Shown piece by piece: positions 31,913-44,114 of a DNA stretch of 64,000 bases. The position numbers and the translations under genes are program-made. Origin of the DNA: Brachyhypopomus gauderio (lineage: Eukaryota; Chordata; Actinopteri; Gymnotiformes; Hypopomidae); the NCBI RefSeq assembly GCF_052324685.1, contig NC_135218.1:11757858-11821857 (forward strand), written 5' to 3'. The notes beneath the pieces were generated by a model that saw only the letters and a program-made list of their open reading frames with translations, was not told where the DNA came from and did no database searches. The number at the start of each line of letters is the position of its first letter. The stretch's first letter is position 1.

Positions 31913-33865
31913 TCATTTCTCAGTGAGTATTTTTACCATTGTAGTGGCCTTTTGATCAGCCACTGGGTAAGCTTGGGTGAACTTGGAAAACATGTCCGTA
32001 ACGACTAGTACATTCTCCAGTCCATTACTGGCCCGTTCCATAACCGTGAAATCGATGGCAAGGATTTCCAGGGGCCTAGTAGCCAACAAGCTACCCATAA
32101 AAGTTCTCACCTTAGGTTGGTTAGCTTTTGCCACAGAGCACCGCACACACTCACTACACCACTGCCAGACGTCATGCCACATCTTTGGCCAGTAGCACCT
32201 CTGCTGAACAAGATCAGTGGTATGATCCACCCCCTGGTGGCCATGGTTGTCATGCAGCCCTGTAAGAATCTCAGCTTGTAAGGCTGCTGGCAGCAATACC
32301 TGCAGGATTGCGTCTTTGGCTGATGGTAGCTGAAACTTCCTATACAGGACTCCTTCCTTCTCCACAATCCTATTCCATTGCTTTACCAACTCCCTCACCC
32401 CTGGCACTTCTTTCTTTATTTCCAGCGCAGTTGGCACCCGACCTCTTTTCCAATACACTGAAAATGCAGCAATACATGGATCTGCTGCCTGTAGGACATT
32501 TAAGTCAGCCTTACTACGGATGGGAATAGCATGTATAGCCTGAGATGCCACACATGGCATGTCCCCTTCTGCAACAGGCCCAGCTGTGGGAAACTCACAG
32601 GGAATGGAGATCCCTGCCATGCCTTCGACAAAAGAGGAGTTTGTAACAGTAGGAAGCCGTGACAGGGCATCCGCATTGCGGTTGGCTGTCCCAGGACGAT
32701 ACTTGATATCGTAATCAAACAAAGCTAACTGGGACACCCACCTCTGCTCCACCGCACCCAACTTTGCCGACTGCAAGTAACTCAACGGGTTGTTGTCAGT
32801 GTAGACTGTAAACTTGTGACCTAAAAGATACTCTCTAAACTTCTCCGTAACAGCCCACTTAAGAGCCAACAACTCCAGTTTCATGGAGCTGTAATTCGAC
32901 ATGTTACGTTCACTAGGTCGCAAGCCACGACTAGCAAACGCAATAGGTCGCAGCTGCCCCTCTTGTTCCTGGGATAGAACAGCCCCCAAACCTGCGTGGC
33001 TAGCATCAATCTCTACTACAAAGGGCAGAGTAAAGTCAGCATACCCCAACACGGGAGCACTGACCAACCTGCCCTTCAAAGCCAGAAACCCTCTCTCACA
33101 AGCTTCGTCCCAGTGGTGATCTATACGGCCCTGTCCCCCAAGCCTAGGTCGCTTCCGGGAACCCTCTAGGGTACCCACTAGTTTATGCAGGGGTGCTGCC
33201 AAGGAAGCAAACCCTTCCACAAACCGCCGGTAATATGATGCAAAGCCTAAAAAGGACCTTAGTTCTTTGACTGTGGATGGTCGATTCCACTCAGCAACTG
33301 CCCGAATCTTTTCTGGATCAGTGGATACGCCAGCGGCAGAAATCACATGACCCAAATAGTTAACTTTAGTTTGAAAGGAATTACACTTCTGCAATTTTAA
33401 TTTCAAGTTGTAGTCCCGTAGGCGACCCAGGACCATCTCTAACCACTGGATGTGTTGCTGGAACGTCTGGGAGAAAATTACTACATCATCCAAGTACAAT
33501 AGTAGTGCATGGAAACTCTGATCCCCAAATATGCGTTCCATTAGCCTCTGGAATGTGCCGGGCGCATTACATAACCCAAACGGCATCCGGTGGAACTCGA
33601 ACAGGCCGAAGGGCGTACAAAACGCAGTCTTTTCCCTGTCCTGCTCTGCTACAGGGACCTGATTATAGCTGCTGGCTAAATCTAAGGTGCTAAACCACTT
33701 TGCTCCATTCAAGGCATCCAGTGACTCCTCTATCCTAGGCAGGGGGAATGCATCTTTACGGGTCTTGGCATTAAATTGGCGATAATCAACACACAAGTGT
33801 ATGGACCCGTCTTTCTTTTGAACAACCACTATAGGGGAAGCATAAGGGCTAGTGCTGAGACTCAA
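31913..33865 (-). pseudogene. gypsy pol: reverse transcriptase, RNase H, integrase start
   Basis: A 650-codon frame. Early residues hold the reverse transcriptase (IVVVQKKDGSIHLCVDYRQ, LDLASSYNQVPV, MPFGLCNAPGTFQRLM, and the active site YLDDVVIFS). Next comes RNase H (VEIDASHAGLGAVLSQ, FTVYTDNNPLSYL, GTANRNADALSRLP), an HHCC zinc region (GHQGVDHT...CSECVRCS) and the start of the integrase core (EILAIDFTVMER). A stop follows KILTEK; beyond it, GVPRRIHSDQGRNFEGELL continues the core with further breaks to about 31560. The start is displaced into another frame relative to the protease part upstream. Confidence 0.9.
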
Positions 33866-35003
33866 TTTTATTGTCTACCAGCTCCTGGATATGAGCTTTA
33901 ACCAAATTGTATTGTGAAGGGGGGAGCCGCCGATATCTCTGCCTCACTGGGGCAGAGTCTAAGAGTGGAATGGTATGTTGGACCAACGTGGTACAACCTA
34001 GATCTCCATCATACTGACTAAAAACGGTCTTGTGTTTCTCCAAGAGGGCACAAGCTGTCTCCTGTTCCTCAGCTGACAGAGAAGGCAAACTAAGCTGGGA
34101 AAAATCACTGGGACCATTCTCTTCCCTCTGAACAGGCTGGATAGTGGCAACCTGATGTTGCTCGTCTCTGCAGACCTGTACGGTACTACCATTATAAAAA
34201 GACGGGACCACATGAAGTTCCCCTAGCACGACCTTGGGCTGGAGCCACCTATCTTGTGGGCCAACATTGACCACTGGTACCTGTACAACCCCATGCACCA
34301 CAGATACAAAAGCAGATGGAATGAGGAGGTCACTAGGCAGCTTTCCCTCCATAAAAGACACTGGTTCCAACAACCCTGAAGAAAGAGCAGATCCCAACCC
34401 CTCACAACATGATGCAGACACTATTTTCATGGTACTTGCCGGTACTCGTACCGCTGGACCCCGCTGCACTCTGCCCATGCCTACTTTACCATCCTGTAAA
34501 GTCTGCCCCAACTGCTGGCATTCAGAGAATACGCGTTGCCACACCTGCCCTGCAGGCTGGGTCTTTAAAGAGTGGAAAAGTGCATTCCCATGTTGTACAA
34601 AAAGCTCATTGTAACATTGGCTAATGATATTCATCCCCACCAAACCAGGTGTAGAGTTATGAGTGTGAGTGTCAGCACCACTAGAGCTCTTGGTGATCAA
34701 TATGCCCATTTTGGGCATAATCCTCCCCAGAATACATACATCCACTTCTAAATAGCCCAAGTAGGGTATATCTAAACCGTTAGCAACTTTTAACCATAAC
34801 CAAGGGCAAGACTGAATAGTGTGCTGAAGTTGGCCTTGAAGGTGTTCTTCAAAGAACTGGGAGGTTACAGTGCTCACCATAGAGCCTGTGTCCAATAAAC
34901 ACAGCAAAACCACACCCCCAATCGTAACCTCCACTACCGGACACTTCCCAATCAGTTGGACTGCACTGGCTGAATCAACGCCCAAACCCTCCCCTCCCGA
35001 CAC
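33849..35003 (-). pseudogene. gypsy protease region and start of reverse transcriptase
   Basis: A 384-codon open frame without an ATG near its start. LLCLLDTGSMVSTV is the aspartic protease active site (D-T-G). The C-terminal third, with HTIPLLDSAPVRQRYRRLPP, leads into the reverse transcriptase, where the frame shifts near 33850-33865. It follows gag after one stop codon in a different frame. Confidence 0.85.
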
Positions 35004-35027
35004 TTGGGCTCATGTGTCGGGGGGGAT

Positions 35028-36152
35028 CTAGTTTTCCTGCTGCTGAGAGATTGTGTGGTTTGACGCCCCTCTACTGCCAGTGTCAGTTCCCAACTCAGCT
35101 CTACAGAAACGGGCAATATGACCAGGTTGACTACAGCGTAAACATATAGGTCTCCCATCGGCTTGGAACCGGTATCGTGAGTCACTATTTGAAGGACCAC
35201 CCCTAGAATTATTAGGCACTACAGGGGCCTCTAACCGTTTCAGAATAGCATCCAATTGGGTCTGTTGTCGTCGAAGACTTTCCTTTAACTCTGCCAATTC
35301 ATCTGACGCCGGTGCACAAACAGCACTGGATCCTGCCTCGCACTCTGTTACGGCATAAGTGTTACAGGAGCGCACATGTGGCCGATGACTACCAACTGTT
35401 TCACCTTCTTCTACCCAGCGAAAAGCTTCACTGCGGATATCCAAGAAAGCTATAGTGAGGTGTGAACGAACCTGACGCCGTAGCTCCCTCCTCAGCAAAC
35501 CATCACGCACATGCTCAATAAACTGGTCACGTAAAACAGAATCAGAGTTAGCAAAACAGGTAGAGTCACGACATTTTACAGCTTCCATTAGGGACATGAG
35601 AGCATGGGAATATACTCTCAAGGACTCTCCCTCACGCTGTCGCCGTTGGAAGAATTGGGTTTGAAGGCTAATGGAGGACTGAGCACACCCATACATGCTG
35701 AATAAAATACTAAAATTTTTCTCTGCCTCATCCCTTTCAGAGAGAGGACGGAACTTAACCTCAGCTCTTGCTTCTCCCTCTAGTAAGTCAAACACTATCA
35801 AAGCTTGCTCGGAACGAGGCACGGGACGTAAAACCAAGGACCGACGAACCTTCTCTACCCAGTCCTCTACAGATAGAGAGTCCACCGAAACATCCCCAGA
35901 AAACCGGGGACATCTCCTTTCCCTGGGCATATACACATAGCGCTCTGCTACCCCATTAGAGACAGACTGATTTTCGAGACCACCACTTGGGTTGGGGAAC
36001 TGCACTGAAGAGCTACCTTTTCCTAAATGACCTACCTCTCTAGCTGTGGGCTGGTGAGTTGCTTCCTCCCTGAGCTTACTGTTCTCTGCCCGAAGTTGTT
36101 GGACCAGTTCAGTAAGTGCCCTCAGCTGCTCTGCTATATTTTCATCGGCCAT
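35028..36152 (-). CDS. gypsy gag
   Basis: Open from MADENIAEQLRALTELV (ATG at 36152) to TAG at 35028, about 374 codons. It begins with a coiled-coil-like segment, continues with a capsid-like region (FSGDVSVDSLSVEDWVEKV, QFFQRRQREGESLRVYSHAL) and ends with one zinc knuckle, CLRCSQPGHIARFC (CX2CX4HX4C), which binds nucleic acid. The frame appears intact, unlike pol. Confidence 0.88.
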   Translation of the reverse strand: MADENIAEQLRALTELVQQLRAENSKLREEATHQPTAREVGHLGKGSSSVQFPNPSGGLENQSVSNGVAERYVYMPRERRCPRFSGDVSVDSLSVEDWVEKVRRSLVLRPVPRSEQALIVFDLLEGEARAEVKFRPLSERDEAEKNFSILFSMYGCAQSSISLQTQFFQRRQREGESLRVYSHALMSLMEAVKCRDSTCFANSDSVLRDQFIEHVRDGLLRRELRRQVRSHLTIAFLDIRSEAFRWVEEGETVGSHRPHVRSCNTYAVTECEAGSSAVCAPASDELAELKESLRRQQTQLDAILKRLEAPVVPNNSRGGPSNSDSRYRFQADGRPICLRCSQPGHIARFCRAELGTDTGSRGASNHTISQQQEN

Positions 36153-36472
36153 GTTGGAAATATCAGAAGAGAAGGAGAAAAATTTAGAACTCTTAAGCAC
36201 ACAAAAAATACTTAATATACACAACAACACAGTATACACAGAATATATACTAATTTACAAAAAAACACAAATAAAATAGTTGCAGCCCCCTCCTGGAAGT
36301 TTGCAGTCGTCTCTGTAGGTCCCGATGGCTCCAATAATATCTTCAACCTGTGCTGGCCACTGTTTTTCCCACCACACTTAAAATACTGAGGAACACCACC
36401 TGATCCGCTTACTAAAAACAGTACAAAAGTGGAACAGCTTCCAATAACGATTATCCTGCTTGCAGCGCCAAT

Positions 36473-37600
36473 TGTGACCGGGTGGAGGTTCCCACACCAC
36501 AAATACCCAAATAAATGGGTTAGGCAAGCTGTTCTACACGTCAATAATTTTATTTAGTAACAAGTATTAAAATACTAAGATAAGACAAAGCATAGAACTA
36601 AAAATTATACACCGATGCGTGGGCAATTTAAATAAATCCACCGATTTCTAGTCAGTAATGTCGATAGAATTGCTTTGCCTATGATGTAGCTATATGAGCT
36701 TACTGCACTAGTTGTGCACACACAAAAATGTCACAACACCAAAGCTTAGAGCCAAAATAAAAGATAACACAGTAAAAACCAATGTGAAACACTCAAACCA
36801 AAGAAAAACCAAAGCTAGCATAAATTGCAGGCTTCATATAACTTATAACACGCACAGCTGGGCAATAAAAACACCTATGACTGACAATAGGGTATTGTAA
36901 TCTGATGCCGCGTGCCCGTGGATAACAGCTGAGTATTACTACACAGAAAACAATTAAGAAAAATATTTAAAAAATGAATGCTACTCAAGCAGATACAAAT
37001 AGTTCCTCCTACTCTAGTGTTCGCGTTTAAAGACAATGGTGGGAAAAAAACAGTGGCCTGCACAAGCCCGGCCTTGGTCCTTTATACAAGAGAAGAAAAT
37101 TGAATTATTTTCTCTAGGAACAAACACTACGAGAGTAAGGTATCCTTACATGAACAATACAAGTAACCCGTTTAAGAAAACACATAAAACAGAAAACCTA
37201 CCAATTAAAACACCTGGGAAAGGTGCACGCTTGGCCTGTTGAGGTGGTCCAGGTACGTCGCTATTCCACTGCGCTTCACATGCTCTAGACCGTGAGGTTG
37301 ACTGGTCCCCACAACTCCCGAATAGTGAAACAAATCTACATATTAGCATCGGGATGCTACGCTCAACGCCTATAAGCAAATCACAATGGTTGGAGAGCCG
37401 TCCGGACCGGAGTGGCCTTCTATTCGACGGAAATTATGCTCAAGGTGTCTACCGCAGCCACTCGCAAATAATCCGGCTGGAGACCGGTTTCCGTAATACA
37501 CTATATTCAAACACGACACTCCTGGAGACCAGAAACAGACATCACACACGCTCGCACCTGGGCCATTTAACCTCACCACCAGATCACGTGATAGATATTA
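36473..37600 (-). repeat. gypsy 5' LTR
   Basis: On the minus strand it ends GGTCACA at 36473, followed by TTGGCGCTGCAAGC, a likely primer-binding region. TATAAAG near 37080 and AATAAA near 36553 sit in promoter and poly(A) order. The far border (about 37600) is uncertain since no second LTR is available for comparison. Confidence 0.65.
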
Positions 37601-37689
37601 TTAAAATTGTGGAATATATTAAATAGAATTAAATTGCCGTGGGACAACTCCATTAACAGATTAAAAGCTCGCAAACAGTCCAGCCCTAC

Positions 37690-38520
37690 CACACAACATT
37701 GAGCTCACGTTAAGGGCCAAATCTCTTGCTGCAGCTTATCCCACTGATCTGATCATGAGCTTGGCAGACGAACTTGTTCAGTTATTACAAATCATTCATT
37801 TCAGAAGAACAAAAATGCCCAAAAACAATGCTAAAGACCATGATAAATTTGGATTTACAGTCCACTTTCCAAATGTTTACATAGCACTCAGACTTTTTTT
37901 TGACTTTGCCAATAACAAACTGAAGAGGAACAGTCATTCTCCAGACTGGCTCGAATTAAAAATGAGCTCAGGATGAAAATGTGCCAAAATCGGTTGAATT
38001 CACTCTCCCTTCTTGCAATAGAATCAGAGTTTGTTAGACAGCTCAACTTTGATGAGTTAGTGGACGACTTTGCAAGAAGGAAGAGCAGAAAGAAACTTTT
38101 GTAGAATCCTTAGGTACGGTAGGTTGGCGCGGGGGTGGGGGGGTTGGAGTGTTGGGGGGGCCCTTTGCAAACTCCTGGCCCCGGGGCCCAGACCCCCCAT
38201 AATCTGGCCCTGGGGAGATGTCACTCACTCTGTGGTGTCTTTTCCCCCCACAGAGAAACAGTAACGAGGTGTGCAGAGCACGCGGGGGAGGGTGGGTTGG
38301 CGCACGGGTGATAGGTGTTGTGTGTTGTTATTATAATAATTATTAATTTAACTAATATTATTAAACAATGAAATTATGATTATGTGGACTTTGCTTGTTT
38401 TCACATTTTTTAATTGTTCATTTGTAAAAAAAAAAAAAAAAAAAAAAATGCATGCACGCGAGCGCCCCCCTAGACAGACGGCGCCCCTAGCATTTGCCAA
38501 TATTGCCTAATGGAAGGGCC
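37690..38520 (+). pseudogene. hAT transposase C-terminus and 3' end
   Basis: Coding remnants MSLADELVQLLQIIHFRR, FPNVYIALRLFFDFANNKLK, RLNSLSLLAIESEFVRQLNF and DELVDDFARRKSRKK, stop near 38098, are the dimerisation end of a hAT (ZMYM-like) transposase. Noncoding sequence with G tracts follows, and the element ends near GGGCCAGCCCTG at 38518-38529. A shorter copy of this 3' part lies at 7590-7830. A poly-A run is near 38430. Confidence 0.65.
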
Positions 38521-38554
38521 AGCCCTGCCAGAGCATGCCAGAGAATGCCAGAAC

Positions 38555-40626
38555 CAGAGCCCTATAGAGAGAGAGTCGCGTCAACTCCGTTCACTCCAAT
38601 GGACCAGTTTTTTTACAGCAATGGCGGATCGTGGAGCCTGTCAATAGTTCCCGGAAGTTAGCAGCAAATACGAGCAGCGCAGTCAAACTGGAGCAGTGGA
38701 CCATCTGTGATACACTTTTACAGGTTAGTACGCTTAAAAAATCAGATTGTGTATTATAAGGACATCGGAATCAAATTAGCATGTGCATTAAAATGTGAAT
38801 TAAAGCATTTTAGTGAATTATCCACCTATTAATAAGCAGATTTAGGGAACTAAATCTATGCTAAGACAACGCGAATACGGTTAGCGAGATTTCACATTAA
38901 CGACCGACAGCCTATTAATTGTAAATTCCTCTCTTAATGCCATTTCACCTAAACGCGATGTTTTTGCGGGGTAGCTAGTATTGGTTAAATATAACATTTG
39001 AGTGTGATTGTAGAGTGTGTTGGGTCGAGGAGGTAAAATGAAGATATCCATTTTGGAGTACCGGCTAACGTTTTATTTCCTTTTATTTTATTTATCTATC
39101 CTTTTATTTATTTTATTTTCCTTTTTATTTCGTTTTATTTATTTTTATTTTATTTTATTAACGTATTTCCTCAGTTTTTGAAACTGCTGGATATAAAATA
39201 CGTATACTATTTAGTGTGATTAAGTTTTAAATATTCTATCACTTAAAGAAATAATATAATTATTAGGAGTTCATACTTATTATACCTGTGTCAACACTAT
39301 AGCTGTGATCAGCAGCTATGGGCCCTGTCTTTACAGGTCCAGTGGTGCATCGTAGTGCAGGGGGCTTCCTCTTTCTGAGTGCGGGGCGATGTACAAAAAT
39401 GGTGGGAACAGCATCTGTTCTCAGCCTAGTCTTGCCCTGTTTGGTTTTGATGAACTGGTCTGCCTCAAAATGTGCCTGCAGAGTGATGTGAGTTTACTCC
39501 TCACACATGACAACTCAGTTTTGTCTACCCATATACATATCCCACAGTGGGTGAATACACAGTATTAGAGAACACTTACTGGATACGTATACACTCATTA
39601 CACGTATAAAAAACAACCAAGGATGTGCAACAAGTTCATATTCATATCACATCAATACTCATAATAATCATTTTCTCCTGTCTTTTTCTCCTCTCTCTCT
39701 TTAAGCCAAAGAACCATAGGGGATTCAATGGAGCCTGCAACTAGATAGCACCCTCACCCTGCACCCGAGTCTGTCTGGAGTCTTTGATTTTTTTTGTTCA
39801 CTATTCTGTATTTTAATAAATCAGGCATTAAGCTTTCCAATAGTGTGTTTATTGTGAAAAGTGCAAATGCAGTGTTTGATGATTACCTCACATATATATT
39901 TGCTGTTGTAATCTTTAGTGAGGGTAAGATTGCTCCTGCTTAGTTGAGACAACCATTTTTTTCTCCTCTCAGTATCAGTGGGGAAACCATACATTTTTGC
40001 TCGATTGGAGCATCCCCATGCAACACAGCAAACCATGGTGGACACTACACAAACAACACAGAGGAAAGGAAACAGAAAAACTGCTTGACATGATATTAAT
40101 ATTTGAGATTATTAGAGATTTAATTAATTAATTGCTGTAAATAAGTGTGTATTAAAAAGACAAGATATATATAATTTATCAATGTATATGTCATATACTG
40201 TCTGGATGTAAATGTAATGTGTTTTAATGTACCCTTTTAAAGCATATTTCTGCACAATGAAGTCAAAGAAAATTTTCCTTCTGTCAGAAAATGTACATTA
40301 GTCATTTAGATTACTTAGGTCACCAATACCATGGGATTACAGATTAATCTAATCTGAATTTCTCACCCCTTCCTGTCCCTTTAAATATATAAATGAACGT
40401 AATATATAACAATTATAAAACAATCAAAGCATTAAACAGCAATGTGCTCTAAAATTAGCCTAAAGTTGGTCGCCATATGTTCACAATAATCCTCAAATCG
40501 CAGTTCTGTCTATGTGTTTATGCGCTCAAATTGAACTTCCTGGAACTATCGGAAGTCTCCGTGAATCACGTGACCATCAAGCGTTTTGAACTTCCGTTGT
40601 CGCGACTCTCTCTCTATACGGCTCTG
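38555..40626 (-). mobile_element. P-like element with THAP gene
   Basis: Ends are CAGAGCC...GGCTCTG with inverted repeats of about 30 bp (TATAGAGAGAGAGTCGCG inside both). Exact 8-bp flanks GCCAGAAC lie at 38547-38554 and 40627-40634. An 8-bp duplication, CA...TG ends and a THAP domain together fit the P superfamily; hAT is the alternative. No catalytic domain is visible, so it appears non-autonomous. 2072 bp. Confidence 0.7.
39335..40036 (-). CDS. THAP-domain protein, two exons
   Basis: Exon 1 (39887-40036) reads MVCCVAWGCSNRAKMYGFP and RRKKWLSQL, ending YICE before a GTAATC donor. Exon 2 (39335-39475) starts after CTGCAG with AHFEADQFIKTKQG and continues LRTDAVPTIFVHRP to a GTAAAG donor. 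Together they give the C2CH zinc-finger pattern of a THAP DNA-binding domain (C-X4-C ... C-X2-H) with the AVPTIF end. Both exons are phase 0 and undamaged. No third exon was found, so the protein may be a bare DNA-binding domain made by a P-like element, possibly able to bind the termini. Confidence 0.7.
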
Positions 40627-41289
40627 GCCAGAACATGCCGAACAAGCCGGAACATGCCACATTTCACCGCGGTCAAGCTATCCGCGCTTTTGCGATTCAT
40701 CCGTGCTTTAAATCTTATTGCGCCTATATGCTTGATTTTACGGTATTTCGCTGCTCACCGCATACTAAGGCTGTCTAAGCACCGAGAAACACTTTGCTAT
40801 TATTTAAAGAGCTTTCTCTACATTCATAAATACTTTACTTGATTTAACTAATTTACTTGCAACATTAAACACAATTAGTAATGTATTTCAATTGCTTAAT
40901 AAACACTGAACAAAATAGTTTTAATGTTTGTATTTAGTCTATTGTAGGGCTCCACTACCAGCAATAATGGACTATTGCAATGCTGCAAATGTTCAGGGCA
41001 GGGGGTTACTCCATGACTATACATGTTTTTAATAAATCTAGTCCTTATATTTGTAATGATGTTTAAATGTTTGTTTAATTCTGAGACTGTGGTTTCCTAT
41101 TTGTCTGAATATTCCCATAATGCCAAAAAAATCCTACTACCACCCAAGAATGGGTAGCCTTTGCTTATCCCCGGTGCAAATATAGACAGATTCTGCTGTA
41201 CCATTTTTAAAAAATCCACATTGAAGTCTTAAATGTTGTTAGGGCTTGGAGATAAACTTAAATGACAAGATTTAAAGCACTCATGTAAA

Positions 41290-44105
41290 TAGGCTCAATT
41301 TCTCGGAAATCTCCCATAATGCCAACACAATTCCACTGCTGCATGAGAGTATACACCCTTACCTATCATCACAGTAAGTATTAACAGGTTTCACTGTATC
41401 ATTTCCTCATAAATCCATTTTAGGTTCACAATGCATTTAGGCGAATTAAAGCACTCATGTCAAATAGGCTGAATTAGGACATCAATTTCTCAGAAATCAC
41501 CCATAATGCCAACACAATTCCACTGCTGCATGAGAGTATACACCCTTATCTATCATCACAGTAAGTATGAACAGGTTTCACTGTACTATTTCTTCATAAA
41601 TCCATTTTAGGTTCATAAAGCATTTAGGCAAATTAAAGCACTTATGTAAAATAGGCTGAATTAGGACATCAATTTCTCAGAAATCTGCCATAATGCCAAA
41701 ACAATTCCACTGCTGCATGAGAGTATACACCCTTATCTATCATCACAGTAAGTATGAACAGGTTTCACTGTACCATTTCCTCATAAATCTATTTTATCTT
41801 CATACCACATTTAGGCGAATTAAAGCACTCATGTCAAATAGGCTGAATTAGGACATCAGTTTCTCAGAAATCACCCATAATGCCAACACAATTCCACTGC
41901 TGCATGAGAGAATACACCCTTATCCATCATCACAGTAAGTATGAACAGGTTTCACTGTACCATTTCCTCATAAATCCATTTTATCTTCATACCACATTTA
42001 GGCGAATTTAAGCACTCATGTCAAATAGGCTGAATTAGGACATCAATTTCCCATAATGCCAACACAATTCCACTGCTGCATGAGAGTATGAACCCTTTAC
42101 TATGACCACAGTAAGTATGAACAGGTTTCACTGTACCATTTCTTTATAAATCCATTTTAGGTTCACAATGCATTTAGGCGAATTAAAGCACTCATGTCAA
42201 ATAGGCTGAATTAGGACATCAATTTCTCGGAAATCACCCATAATGCCAACACAATTCCACTGCTGAATGAGAGTATGAACCCTTACCTATCATCACAGTA
42301 AGTATTAACAGGTTTCACTGTATCATTTCCTCATAAATCCATTTTAGGTTCACAATGCATTTAGGCGAATTAAAGCACTCATGTCAAATAGGCTGAATTA
42401 GGACATCAATTTTTCGGAAATCTCCCATAATGCCAACACAATTCCACTGCTGCATGAGAGTATACACCCTTATCTATCATCACAGTAAGTATGGACAGGT
42501 TTCACTGTACCATTTCTTCATAAATCAATTTTATCTTCATACCATATTTAGGCGAATTGAAGCACTCATGTCAAATAGGCTGAAATAGGACATCAATTTC
42601 TCAGAAATCACCCATAATGCCAACACAATTCCACTGCTGCATGAGAGTATACACCCTTATCTATCATCACAGTAAGTATGGACAGGTTTCACTGTACCAT
42701 TTCTTCATAAATCCATTTTAGGTTCATAATGCATTTAGGTGAATTAAAGCACTCATGTAAAATATGCTGAATTAGGACATCAATTTCTCAGAAATCTGCC
42801 ATAATGCCAACACAATTCCACTGCTGCATGAGAGTATACACCCTTAACTATCATCACAGTAAGTATGAACAGGTTTCACTGTACCATTTCCTCATAAATC
42901 CATTTTATCTTCATACCACATTTAGGCGAATTAAAGCACTCATGTCAAATAGGCTGAATTAGGACATCAATTTCTCAGAAATCACCCATAATGCCAACAC
43001 AATTCCACTGCTGCATGAGAGAATACACCCTTATCCATCATCACAGTAAGTATGAACAGGTTTCACTGTACCATTTCCTCATAAATCCATTTTATCTTCA
43101 TACCACATTTAAGCACTCATGTCAAATAGGCTGAATTAGGACATCAATTTCCCATAATGCCAAAACAATTCCACTGCTGCATGAGAGTATGAACCCTTTA
43201 CTATGACCACAGTAAGTATGAACAGGTTTCACTGTACCATTTCTTTATAAATCCATTTTAGGTTCACAATGCATTTAGGCGAATTAAAGCACTCATGTCA
43301 AATAGGCTGAATTAGGACATCAATTTCTCGGAAATCACCCATAATGCCAACACAATTACACTGCTGAATGAGAGTATGAACCCTTACCTATCATCACAGT
43401 AAGTATTAACAGGTTTCACTGTATCATTTCCTCATAAATCCATTTTAGGTTCACAATGCATTTAGGCGAATTAAAGCACTCATGTCAAATAGGCTGAATT
43501 AGGACATCAATTTCTCATAATGCCAAAACAATTCCACTGCTGCATGAGAGTATGAACCCTTTACTATGACCACAGTAAATATGAACAGGTTTCACTGTAC
43601 CATTTCTTTATAAATCCATTTTAGGTTCACAATGCATTTAGGCGAATTAAAGCACTCGTGTCAAATAGGCTGAATTAGGACATCAATTTCTCGGAAATCT
43701 CCCATAATGCCAACACAATTCCACTGCTGCATGAGAGTATACACCCTTATCTATCATCACAGTAAGTATGGACAGGTTTCACTGTACCATTTCTTCATAA
43801 ATCCATTTTATCTTCATACCACTTTTAGGCCAATTAAAGCACTCATGTCAAATAGGCTGAATTAGGACATCAATTTCTCAGAAATCTTCCATAATGCCAA
43901 AACAATTCCACTGCTGCATGATAGTATGAATCTTTAACTATCATCACAGTAAGTGTGGACAGATTTCACTGTACCATTTCCTCATAAATCCATTTTAGGT
44001 TCATTCTGCATTTAGGTGAATTAAAGCACTCATGTCAGATAGGCTGAATTAGGAAATCAGTTTCTCAAAAATCTCCCATAATGCCAAAACAATTCCACTG
44101 GGGTG
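41290..44105. repeat. 187-bp satellite array, left arm
   Basis: About 15 copies of a unit with AATTCCACTGCTGCATGAGA, CATCACAGTAAGTATGAACA and TAAAGCACTCATGTCAAATA. Consecutive AATTCCACTG starts at 41329, 41516, 41703 and 41890 give a period of exactly 187; some copies carry an 11-bp deletion or lack part of the unit. Variants alternate in a higher-order pattern. Confidence 0.92.
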
Positions 44106-44114
44106 GAATGGTCA

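Larger units (their letters stand above)
31560..37600 (-). mobile_element. Ty3/gypsy retrotransposon, 3'-truncated
   Basis: Order on the minus strand: LTR, gag, protease, reverse transcriptase, RNase H, integrase start. The integrase breaks up around 31560-31912 and there is no second LTR, so the 3' end is lost. The three reading frames are separated by one stop and one frameshift. No envelope-like gene is seen. Confidence 0.9.

Noticed and set aside
39000-39200. TTTATTTTA-rich block as a regulatory or origin element
   Set aside because: Simple AT-rich microsatellite-like sequence inside the P-like element.
41290-44105. CRISPR-like array
   Set aside because: The whole 187-bp unit repeats with no unique spacers; it is satellite DNA in a eukaryotic context.
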